Shown here piece by piece: positions 1 through 8,640 of a DNA stretch of 14,784 nt. The translations under genes were made by a program, and so were the position numbers. The DNA is taken from assembly GCA_910592205.1 (NCBI GenBank), contig CAJVPJ010000902.1, forward strand, positions 1 through 14,784, read 5' to 3'. Every line of letters starts with the position of its first letter. Positions within the stretch are counted from its first letter, which is position 1. Below the pieces are notes generated by a model that did not search any database, was not told the DNA's origin, and was given only the letters and a program-made list of their open reading frames with translations. The stretch comes from Paraglomus occultum. Taxonomy: Eukaryota; Glomeromycota; Glomeromycetes; Paraglomerales; Paraglomeraceae.

Positions 1-859
1 TGGTTACTTAGCTGCTTGTGAAGGATCTGTCCCTGAAGCTGGTTAGAGATGAATGGTGAGTTTGCTGCTTGGCATGCCAATTGAAAGCAATAGTTATTTA
101 TTCATCTACCCATTATATAGATTATAATTTACTACATGTAAATTTAATTATTATTATAATAATTATAATTATAGCATTAATATTATACAATAGTTACTAA
201 TATAAATTTTAATAATAATGAGGAAAAAAAAATAACAAGTACTGCCAAGAAGGTAAATAAAATAATATAGTTAATCACAAGAAAGGATAACTGCTGTCAA
301 GTTTATAGGGTTGTTCAAGTTTTGATTGGCCTTGATAACATGCCCACTTTAATTAAGGCATTGGTTATACATTCAATGCTTATCACACATGCGAAAAATC
401 TGCTTCAAAAACGGTATGCTAAAATGTATGGAGAATCTATGTGAGAACACCAGTGTTAATACATTTTTGTTAGCTGAAAAAATGGCCAAATTGCAAAAAA
501 AAAGTTGCACTGTCTGAACATACAATTTACATGGATTGAAAAAGAAATTGTTTATCGCACATATTAGTCAGTTAATGTGACCTAAGATATTGATTAATGT
601 TTAGCATCACATCATACCGGGTTGTCATAATTGTTTCCGAAAGGAATAGCATCAGTGCAGTAAACTATAAACTACTTTGATAAATTTGATGAGTCACGCG
701 TATAACGTAATTAAATTGATCACGATAAGAGCGATAATAAACCGTCTCATACGGTATAATATTAATGTAACATTGTGACAATAATAATAACATGTTTTGT
801 TGTAAAACTATTGAAAAGGAGTAACGTGATACGATCGTCTTACTAAACAATAAATTATA
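1..859. other. AT-rich intergenic region, no recognised gene
   Basis: No convincing exon is seen here on either strand. The stretch around 120-215 is almost pure A/T with short self-complementary runs. The only open reading of note at the left edge is frame 2 (bases 2-46), which reads 14 codons ending GSVPEAG and a TAG. It could be the last codons of a gene lying to the left, but I cannot identify it. A 61-codon minus-strand open frame near 665-850 has a composition typical of chance readings in AT-rich DNA and was not accepted. Confidence 0.5.
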
Positions 860-980
860 TTAATGTTCTGACCCAAATCGGCAATTTGACCCCAATTTTG
901 TTTTCGATAGCATCACATGAACAAGTCGCTTATTGGTGTGATATTGCCTATGGAAAGGCTAATTGCTTGGGTCAGATTAA
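860..980. mobile_element. Candidate TTAA-flanked MITE-like inverted repeat
   Basis: Both ends carry TTAA (860-863 and 977-980). Just inside lie CTGACCCAA (868-876) and its exact complement TTGGGTCAG (967-975). Further in, CGGCAATT on the left is partly matched by AATTGC on the right, and the middle (AGCATCACA against TGTGATATTGCCT) can also pair imperfectly, so the whole unit could fold as a long imperfect hairpin. A second TGACCCC near 887 resembles a subterminal copy of the end motif. TTAA duplications with short inverted ends are known for piggyBac-type MITEs. The left end has three extra bases (TGT) after TTAA, and ATTAAT is itself a palindrome, so the exact borders and family are uncertain. 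Confidence 0.45.
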
Positions 981-1109
981 TATGGTGCGTATTTATAATA
1001 GTGTAGCTTAATTTATATATTAATATAATAATCAATAATATTGGTATAGGTACTGTACGTTTGTGCAATTATTTGAAAATTCTATTAGCCATCATACCAG
1101 ATGTATATA

Positions 1110-1253
1110 CAGTTGACTCTGCCTATACGGATGGACATACCGAACCAGAATCACCAGGCCCGATTTTTCCTAATCAATAAATCCGGTTATAACGCAAGCT
1201 CTGGTTATAACGAACTAAAATTCTGGTCAGTTCGGTATAGGCAGCGACAGCTG
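1110..1253. mobile_element. Pogo/Tigger-like MITE with TA target duplication
   Basis: A 144-base non-coding element flanked by TA (1108-1109 and 1254-1255). The left end CAGTTGACTCTGCCTATAC and the complement of the right end CAGCTGTCGCTGCCTATAC match at 16 of 19 positions. Further in, both arms carry ACCGAAC followed by CAGAAT, and the left arm has about 13 extra bases. Two direct copies of GGTTATAACG lie at 1185-1194 and 1203-1212, the second followed by AACT. Ends beginning CAG, a TA duplication and repeated TATAACG motifs are typical of pogo/Tigger-type elements of the Tc1-mariner superfamily. It has no coding capacity, so any movement would need a transposase in trans. It sits about 170 bases upstream of the SCOC-like start codon. 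Confidence 0.65.
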
Positions 1254-1424
1254 TATTTACACTAAAAATTGTTCCATATTAATACTGTATACTGTATTCA
1301 GAGTATTTATATTTACTACTATTACATATTAATACTGATTTAATTTCTACATTCCATTTTGTCATGTCACGTGTCAAGAGCATATAATTTTGAACACGCA
1401 AGTGGAGAGAAACGGACCTGCACT

Positions 1425-1875
1425 ATGAGTAGCTTTGAACCAGAGGAGAAGGCAAAGCTGATCAAGTATGTACATTGAAAGGAAGAAAGCGTCAATTCTC
1501 TACCGAAAAAGTCTTCGTATAATAATTGTGTTCGCTTCGTATCTTAAAATACATAATAGACAAGTCATTGATCTTCAAGAAGGATTAAAAGGTACTATAT
1601 TTGTAAACTTACATTAGTCGGTACAGGTAAAAGATTTGATATGTTCAAACTTCTCTTTGACCGAACTGCTCTTTCTTACGCTTTTCACTTCCATGCTAGC
1701 TCTTATAGACAGGGTGGAATCAGTAAAGAAAGACCATGAAAAAATACAGTCAAGCAATCAGATCTTACAAACATATATAAACAATTTAATGTCATCGAGT
1801 GTGTTATCGTCTTTAGGGGCAAACAGACAGGGCCTTTTGGAAAAGTATGAGAAACAAAAGAATTCGAATGGTTGA
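1425..1875 (+). CDS. SCOC/Slo1-type short coiled-coil protein
   Basis: Three exons (1425-1465, 1560-1591, 1700-1875) join in frame to 82 codons plus TGA. Introns are GTATGT...TAG (94 bases) and GTACTA...TAG (108 bases). The joined protein starts MSSFEPEEKAKLIKQVIDLQ and continues as one heptad-rich helix (about residues 10-60) with the segments LIDRVESVKK, SNQILQTYINNLMSSS and a charged tail. From my memory of the family it aligns without gaps to the core of animal SCOC (EEKTRLINQVLELQ, LSARVDAVKEE, SENQVLGQYIENLMSAS), which is of the same size. SCOC and yeast Slo1 bind Arl1/Arl3-type GTPases at the Golgi, so a Golgi adaptor role is inferred. No ATG lies in frame for at least 50 bases upstream of the chosen start. 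It converges on SEC24. The ATG at 1636 belongs to intron read-through. Confidence 0.85.
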
Positions 1876-2389
1876 GACGAGAGAGGGAAGTCTACATTGG
1901 ATTTCTTCAAAGTGAGTATCGAGTCATAATACATCTCGTTAACATTTATTTTGGTTTACTGACGTTCGATATGAAAATTCTACCATGGTTATAAGTCGTA
2001 TTACATTTACAGTACCAACCCAAATCGCGTATACATTGATCTATCTTTAATTAACTAATGCGGCATTTGAACGGCTCCCATAGTTTTGCTCAGCACAAGA
2101 AGCATACTGGACGCCATAGGTCAATATTATTCCAAATAATTTCAATTACGTTCCCTTCCGCTTTTCGATCTTGCGTCCATCGTAATCTATCATTCCTCGG
2201 CATCTATTGGACCCAACACATAGGGATACACGAAATGATCGACGATAGATTCACATTACTTGACATTGTAGTATTGAAAAAAAATTGCTGGTACACATCT
2301 AATATTATAATGTCCTTGTACAAATAAATCGAAGTTCAAATAATCACATCGTGCGTATGCTACTAGAGAGCCAGCCATCTCGGTGCTCT
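1876..2389. other. Convergent intergenic region between SCOC-like and SEC24
   Basis: This holds the 3' ends of two converging genes. A plus-strand AATAAA lies at 2323-2328, right after the palindrome TTGTACAA, and could end a long SCOC-like 3' UTR. A minus-strand AATAAA (TTTATT at 1945-1950) could serve SEC24. If both are used the transcripts overlap extensively. A plus-strand open frame of 89 codons (2058-2327) has no domain I recognise and is not supported by splice sites or family similarity. Confidence 0.4.
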
Positions 2390-5300
2390 CTAGAATGACC
2401 CTGAATTAACCTAACACAAGAACAATATGTCGCATTAACAGCTAATGCCACACAGTAGATGATCCGACAAAGCGTGTCGCTTACCTTATCTTTGAGCAAA
2501 GCCAACCATTGATAATAACTCATAACTGTATCAGTGCGATCTTCTATAATATGCGATAAGAACCACAACCTCAAAGCAGGATCACCATCCTCTTTGACTA
2601 TGTATAGTTGCGGATAGTATATCCCGCGTCTTGATTCGCGTGTTTTACCAATTATTGCGTTTATCTTTTGTGAGAAATCAGTTTCAAGCACGGGTAAGGT
2701 ACTCTACGAATTGGAATAATGTATGAAACATGTTGGTTAATGGAGATACTCAGATTACCAGCACAATTTGTTCACATTTATGCATCTTCACCTTGCCACC
2801 ACGAATAGCCTCATACGAAGCCAAGCCCAGTAGATCCATACATAACTGGGGAGATACTTCCCGCCCAAACCAAATAAAGATGTTTTGGCTGTCTTCCAGC
2901 ATATAGCATCCATGTCTTTCCAATTTTTCAATTGTCAGGTTCATTGATAGCGGCATAATAATGCCATCGGGACCATAGGTTCCCACCTACGCACATGGAT
3001 AGGTATGTCATTAAAGTGCCACAGAAATGGGGGGAAAGCACAACAATTCACAAACCTCTGGAGGCATATTATGTAGAGAATAGAAGCGTGGATATAAATA
3101 AGGTATCAATAATTGTGACGGCATTGTTCTTAGAAGACACATAGCATATGCTCGAAGATCTGTCGGAATCTGCGAGCTTTGACGAAGACCAACCTGAATT
3201 TGTGCAAGGATGATGCGATACATAAATAAATTCAAATTAGTAAAACTTATACTAAGCCTGCTTCCTATAATCCACAAACGTTCACTAATTGCCGGTGAGC
3301 ACTTTTTCCTCTTTACACATATTCATCTTACAAGGGATGCGTACATGTTTCAATAATGCAAGACTTAACAAAGGCAGTAGTTTTAAATTATCACAGATTT
3401 GTAATTGTGGAGAAGCACCACTCTGAATTGAAGTCAGTTGTGACTTGTAAGCGCCCAATATATCTATCGTCTTATTCGTCAATGCTTCCCTAGCGTCCTC
3501 CAACTTCGCCGTGAGAGATCTCTCTACCGCTACATAACACATAAAAAGCAGTATTAGATATAAAATGTCAACATATTAGTGCTGATACAAGTCGGAACAA
3601 GTTATTAACCTTTATGAGCCAAATAACTCGCAATAGCGATCTGATCCGCTGATGCAAAAAGCTCACTCATGCTATTTGTTACTGGTAGACATAACGTTAA
3701 TACACGGATACGCCTCTCACCTATGGAGCATATTACAATCAAAATATTAGTAAAAACTCCCATCGGCCTCCAAACAACAAAATATAGATTAACATTACTA
3801 TGCACCGTAACATGTTGTGTGTAACAAGGCTGTCTGAAAGCAAGCGATTGGGTTACTTATGTTTTCCTCAATTGACATTTCAACGACATACGAATGATCT
3901 CGTGATACTGTCGGTAAACCCAACAAGTCTGTTTGCCGAATGAAAAAATTGCCGTGGAATGTATTCAGACGGATACCTATTCAAAAACGTCATTGAGTGT
4001 TCGCTGTTACGTAACGTATTCACGTAGTACAGTTAGAGAGATGAAGACTTACCTTTTGACGCTCTGACACGCACAACAGCTTCTAATCCGATAGGACTCG
4101 CTAAATACTCTGCAAATTCATGAGCAAATTTCAAAGCATCTTCCGATCGACTTGCGTTAAAGGCTGGATAGAAATACGTCTGGCCACCAATGTATCGTGG
4201 ACAAGAACCTTCACAATCATAAACATATATTAATTATTATGCTGCCAGGGATCACTAGTATTAATTGCTAAATTATTAAAACTTCCATTTTCTTACTTAG
4301 TGTAGCTACGTCGGAATACTGTGAGCCAAGTAAAAACATATCGACAGAAATTTGCACACGGGAGCAATCCACAGCAAACGTCTTGTAGAATGAATCAGCA
4401 GGTTGTAATAGTTGTGACTCCTATAATAAAGAAAACGTTTAATTAATTGTACAAAGTGCAAAAAGACCTTGCTTGAAAATACCTTTGGAGTTCCCAACGC
4501 TTTCGGGTCTTCTCGTGGCTTTAATGCTCCTGGGTTTATATTGGGCAAACTTGATTGAATTACAGTAATTTTCCCTCCGATTGGAGACTTTGGCGCAATG
4601 AAATATTAGTGTAACTTCCTAACACAAGCTAACGTCTAATCTCCTAGTAATACTCACTATTAGTTTATATGCAGCCAATAGTGCTGGTCCTAATGCGTTT
4701 CCAACTACTTGAGTATCTTTGAACATGTCTCCCAGCCGTCCCAACAACGATTCCAAGGCCTCACGCGCTTCGAATAGGTTGACTAGCAAATCATCTGGTT
4801 GTGGTAAGAATACGTCATCGAGGTCAGATACGACGAGCATCTGGGGTTCGGATGAGGAAGACTTTGCACGCAGATTGAATCCAATGACGTTTATCGATTA
4901 ATGGAATAGACAATATATGAAAAATTGATAATTGCGTTAATAACGAAAAATTTACCGGAAGACTATAAAAGTGTAGCGCTACGTCTACAGTAATAATTGC
5001 AATCTTCGTGCGGTTATCCTCGTTTGGTAGGCGGTCTAAGGATTCCAGAATAGTTCTCGCGGCTGTGGCAACTGCACCTGTTTTTTTAATGAATGAATGT
5101 TGCACACAATGAGATTTAATGGGCCATATGTTAGCATATCAGACAACTTCATAATAGTTCTTTGTTCATATTTCAGCTCAGAAAAATAGTCACATACCTG
5201 ATTGAACAGCTGGATAGGACACATCTATGACGAATACGTAAACAGGTGGTTGAGGCGGCCGAACCTTTCTCATAAAATCATTTGACAGAGTGAGTTTCAA

Positions 5301-6905
5301 GTTTTAGTACTCTAACATTCGACCAAAATCAGTCAGTGATTACCATATATTCTGTTGGTGCAACAAATTCTACAACAGCGTGATTGATTTCTGCCCGTTG
5401 CCATCTGTCAGCCTTCTTATTCGCGTGTATATCCCAATCAAATTGATTTGGTACTAAACACACAGTAATCGACGTATTTGTGTTAGCATTCGTTGAAAAA
5501 TAAAGCGGTATCAAAATCAATGCGAAATTTCAAGATCCTTTCTATCACGCTGCAGCCCTACCTTCGTTAAGCAAATAACATAGATTACACTGCCACCTCT
5601 GTCCACCATCCACAAAGTTTACGAAAGGATTTATATATGTTCGACACCTTCGACATCTCGCAATGACTGTATCTGTGACAACTGGAACGGGATCCTAGAT
5701 CCGTCGAATTATAAGCAAAGTGTGTCTAGCAAATAACATACTATAAGAACAATGTACTTACGTCGCCTTCTTTCAGACTTCGATAAGGTGTAATGACGAG
5801 AGCAAATGGTAAGCGAGATTTAGTCAGGAGAGACGAGGTGGCAGGTATTGCGTTCAAAGTGCATCTTTTGTAAGACAGATCACAATTGGCTTTCTCAGAC
5901 GTAGTAACAGATGCCTTTCAAATGGAATTGAAATATTATGTAAATTAGTACACCCGTACACAACATATTAAATCATTGATTACATATGAGATCATTATTT
6001 TCCGAGCACGTACGTTGGGAGGCAAGGTAATTGGTGGTGGAGGTGCATCCAGAGCACTCACATCAGGTTGGGTGCCAATGAGATGAATAGGAATCAACGG
6101 GGACTTTGCGGAAAAAAAATAAATTGGATAAACACACCACCATAAAAATATTAGTACATCGCTATTCATCGACAACAACCCACCGATCTGCAAAAATGCA
6201 CTCTACCGAATGCTGCCCGGTCAGATTCATTTGCCCAAATTGATTCGCCATTCCAGCGACATTGGGTGCGGGGGCTACAGCTGGCTGCACATAGGCCTGA
6301 GAATATGCCGGAATTTGCGTTCCTAATGTATTAGCGGCCGCGGGAGTAAAGAATTGTGGAGACTGTGGCACCAGAGGCGGTTGCTGCTGACCGGGAATGC
6401 CAGGCATTTGTGGTGATGCTACTGCTGCTGGTGTGTACGTCTGATGCATAGGATCATATGGAGCGGATTCACTGTAGGCTTGTCCAATCTGCTTCGGATA
6501 AACCCGTTTTTGTTTATGGGTAGTAACTGGCGGGGATGGAGCACGCTGGCCAGGCGCAGTTGATGCGGGCATATCTGGAGGTGGTGTTAGAGCAGTGGAT
6601 ACCATACCCGGTTGATAATTCACCTGAGGTACACCCGATTGTTGGGTGGGATACCCAGGACGACCGGGTGAAGAGGGTGGGACCACACCAGGTCTGAAAG
6701 CAGGAGAGACGGGAGGGCGAGTATAGGCAGCATGGCCAGGCGAATTAGTTGGTATCATATTAGGTCCAAAAGCAGGAGAAGTCGGCGGGCGACCCACACT
6801 CTGGGCGATCGGTTGCCCTGCATGGTCTACTGGTACTCCTGGACGAAAATTTTGGGGAACAGGAGGGCGAATTTCAGGTTGCTGATTAGGTTGAATGTTG
6901 GCCAT
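2390..6905 (-). CDS. SEC24: SEC24, COPII coat cargo-binding subunit
   Basis: Eighteen exons join to 1011 codons plus stop: 6905-6207, 6103-6014, 5914-5762, 5694-5562, 5453-5344, 5264-5198, 5077-4956, 4861-4658, 4587-4483, 4420-4297, 4208-4053, 3976-3806, 3720-3610, 3529-3345, 3193-3056, 2986-2759, 2703-2485, 2410-2390. Every junction keeps the frame. Residues 1-233 are a Pro/Gln-rich tail. Next come [13 protein letters not shown] and the zinc finger C328-x2-C331...C350-x2-C353, then the trunk ([35 protein letters not shown]), beta-sandwich ([38 protein letters not shown]), helical domain ([16 protein letters not shown]) and a gelsolin-like end ([21 protein letters not shown]). SEC24 pairs with SEC23 on Sar1-GTP at ER exit sites and binds cargo signals. 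Length fits the family (about 900-1100). The final 21-base exon is the least certain part; the start ATG opens a long uninterrupted exon. Confidence 0.95.
6648..6869 (-). repeat. Three degenerate Pro-rich repeats in the SEC24 N-terminus
   Basis: Within SEC24 exon 1 the protein repeats a unit of about 24-26 residues beginning RPP at residues 13, 39 and 63. Shared positions include [24 protein letters not shown] and [12 protein letters not shown], followed in the last two by a P-x-x-SPG motif. This is direct sequence observation. SEC24 N-terminal tails are known to be disordered, Pro-rich and variable, so the array probably lengthens a flexible arm. Any binding role for the SPAF motif is unknown. 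Confidence 0.75.
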
Positions 6906-7012
6906 GGAGCTTTTTCTCAGTAAAAATAACTTCTACAAAAATTATCTCGTTTAATACCCAACCCAGACCACTCAAAATTCAACACGAGTATATCACACAA
7001 AGCGATTATCGT

Positions 7013-7017
7013 CCAAT
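7013..7017 (+). promoter_or_regulatory. CCAAT box
   Basis: CCAAT in GTCCAATAGG, 65 bases upstream of the TATA box of the mannosyltransferase gene. The motif is the consensus for the HAP/NF-Y complex, which works in both orientations, so it could serve either divergent gene. A five-base match is weak evidence by itself; its position relative to the TATA box is what supports it. Confidence 0.4.
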
Positions 7018-7081
7018 AGGAATATTAGATCATGCGCCAAATAGAATTTGACACTAAATTAATTCCCAATATCATAATGTA

Positions 7082-7090
7082 TATATAAAG
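7082..7090 (+). promoter_or_regulatory. TATA box of the GT15 gene
   Basis: TATATAAAG is a good match to the eukaryotic TATA consensus. It lies about 150 bases upstream of the mannosyltransferase ATG. Transcription would be expected to begin about 30 bases downstream, near 7110-7120, which would place the hairpin at 7126-7152 and the short upstream ORF in the leader. Confidence 0.6.
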
Positions 7091-7125
7091 AGATTTCGCC
7101 GCCGAAAACATAATTATTTTACATC

Positions 7126-7152
7126 AACACTCTTTTTGCTAGAAAAAGTGTT
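7126..7152 (+). other. Leader hairpin
   Basis: AACACTCTTTTT and AAAAAGTGTT are nearly complementary arms around the loop GCTAG, with two unpaired bases on the left arm. If transcription starts near 7115 this hairpin lies very close to the mRNA cap, where secondary structure can slow ribosome loading. The pairing is seen in the sequence; the effect is inferred. Confidence 0.4.
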
Positions 7153-7190
7153 AAAGCTTACTTGGCATAAAACCGTGGTATACGCCACGA

Positions 7191-7211
7191 ATGCTTGTTA
7201 TCTTATTATAG
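7191..7211 (+). CDS. Short upstream ORF in the GT15 leader
   Basis: ATG, five codons (L, V, I, L, L) and TAG, ending 25 bases before the mannosyltransferase ATG at 7237. It is in a different frame from the main coding sequence. Upstream ORFs this close usually reduce translation of the main frame. It counts only if transcription starts upstream of 7191, as the TATA box at 7082 predicts. It may have no function. Confidence 0.4.
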   Translation: MLVILL

Positions 7212-7236
7212 AAAATATATATTCTTATTCTCTATT

Positions 7237-8640
7237 ATGTCGAACTACGCTCGTTATCGTCTTCTGTTAATAATAGTTTGCTTTACTTCTTTATTATTTT
7301 TATATTATGTCTACTTTACAGGCGCGAATGTTTCTCTCGGTCTCGGTGTACGGGAGAGATTTTTCCAAAATGAATATTTGGATCCGCAACTAGATCCTTC
7401 GTTGCGTGAAATAGGAAATGTGAGAGCCGCCATCGTAGTCCTTACCAGGAACTCAGACCTCACAGAAATCTTGCGAACTATGAAACAATTTGAGGGTCGT
7501 TGGAATAGGAGATATAATTACCCCTATGTCTTCTTGAATGACGGGGAATTTAGCCAGAGGTTTAAAGACAAGACAAGTGCGGCAACGAGAGCCAAGACTT
7601 TCTATGGTTCGTGTAACATGAATTTGATGACTATGTTTATTTATAGAATAAGCAATGAACTTTGTCATTAATTAGGTACGATTCCGCAAGAAATGTGGAG
7701 TTACCCGTCATGGATAAATCAAACCAAGGCTGCGGAAGTACGCGCACAAATGGCCAAGGATCAAATTATTTATGGGGACTCTGAGTCGTATCGACACATG
7801 TGCCGATTCTATTCCGGTTTCTTTTTCCACCATCCACTCCTTAAGAAATATGATTATTACTGGCGCGTAGAACCCGGAGTCAAGTACAATTGTGACATCA
7901 ATTACGATCCATTTGCTTTCATGCAGAAGTATAAGATCAAGTATGGGTTTACTCTGTCTCTTATGGAATACAGAAGCACCATAGCCACTCTATGGGATAC
8001 TGTGAGAGACTTTATAGACGAGTATCCGAATTTGATAAATCCCAACAATTTTACACGTTGGATTTCAGATGATGATTTGGATAACTACAATCTGTGAGTA
8101 TATTAGTCATTTCAATTTTACAAGACTGAATCAAAAGAACTTTGGTTTGGCGGCTAACTGTGAAGCATACATATAGTTGTCATTTTTGGAGTAACTTTGA
8201 AATCGGTGATCTAAACTTCTGGAGAAGCGAGGCATATACAAAATTCTTCGATTATCTTGATAAAAGTGGCGGCTTTTTCTACGAACGGTTTGTGTACATC
8301 TAGTTGTGCTCTAAATTCTCCCATTATCTTTGACATCGCTCATAAAATTGCTTTTATTAGATGGGGAGATGCGCCAGTTCATTCGATAGCTGCGGCATTA
8401 TTCTTGGAAAAATCGGATGTGCACTTCTTTAATGACATTGCGTACAGACATGAACCATTCGAACATTGTCCTCCTGAACCAAGATATCGTGGCAATTGTC
8501 AATGCAACGTTTCAGAAAATTTTGGTGAGTATTGCTTTGAGTGAATGGATCTGTTACCTTCTACATTATTTGACTAACTTTTTCGTTCTGCCTTAGATAT
8601 GCATTGGTATTCTTGCACCAGAAAGTGGTTTGAAATCTGA
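7237..8640 (+). CDS. GT15 alpha-1,2-mannosyltransferase (Kre2/Mnt1 family)
   Basis: Five exons (7237-7606, 7676-8093, 8177-8287, 8361-8524, 8597-8640) join to 368 codons plus TGA. The enzyme adds mannose from GDP-mannose to N- or O-linked glycans in the Golgi lumen. A short cytosolic tail and one membrane segment (about residues 8-27) give the type II topology of the family, with almost no stem. Landmarks: [12 protein letters not shown] (about 64-75), [37 protein letters not shown] with E189 at the metal-binding [15 protein letters not shown] with E271 matching the proposed catalytic Glu of yeast Kre2, and [16 protein letters not shown] with H307 matching the metal-binding His. C-terminal Cys residues (NCQCN, YSCTRKW) are as in the family. 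Length is slightly below yeast Kre2 because the stem is short. Which yeast paralogue it matches cannot be told. The TTG-initiated extension to 7195 was not used. Confidence 0.93.

Larger units (their letters stand above)
6906..7236. promoter_or_regulatory. Divergent promoter region, SEC24 / GT15 mannosyltransferase
   Basis: These 331 bases separate the start codons of two genes transcribed outward, so both promoters and both leaders must lie here unless a leader intron extends them. The right half contains a plus-strand TATA box, a leader hairpin and an upstream ORF, each listed separately. A CCAAT box lies at 7013-7017 on the plus strand. No clear TATA box is seen for SEC24 on the minus strand. 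Confidence 0.7.

Noticed and set aside
335-368. Imperfect hairpin ATAACATGCC / GGCATTGGTTAT
   Set aside because: Short arms with a two-base mismatch in AT-rich DNA; no flanking duplication or other support for a functional element.
1636-1699. ATG at 1636 as start of the SCOC-like protein
   Set aside because: The residues it adds are hydrophobic read-through of intron 2. Using the exons at 1425 and 1560 restores the conserved N-terminal coiled coil with no gap.
4719-4901. Plus-strand open frame inside SEC24
   Set aside because: It is the antisense shadow of SEC24 exon 8, whose minus-strand reading [13 protein letters not shown] is conserved.
6732-6923. Plus-strand open frame over the SEC24 start
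   Set aside because: Antisense shadow of the Pro-rich first exon; Arg/Ser-rich composition follows from the complementary codons.
7195-7236. N-terminal extension of the mannosyltransferase
   Set aside because: The extension begins at TTG; the first in-frame ATG is at 7237 and gives a normal type II membrane anchor.
7453-7668. Minus-strand open frame inside the mannosyltransferase
   Set aside because: Shadow of GT15 exon 1 and intron 1, where the plus-strand family motifs are clear.
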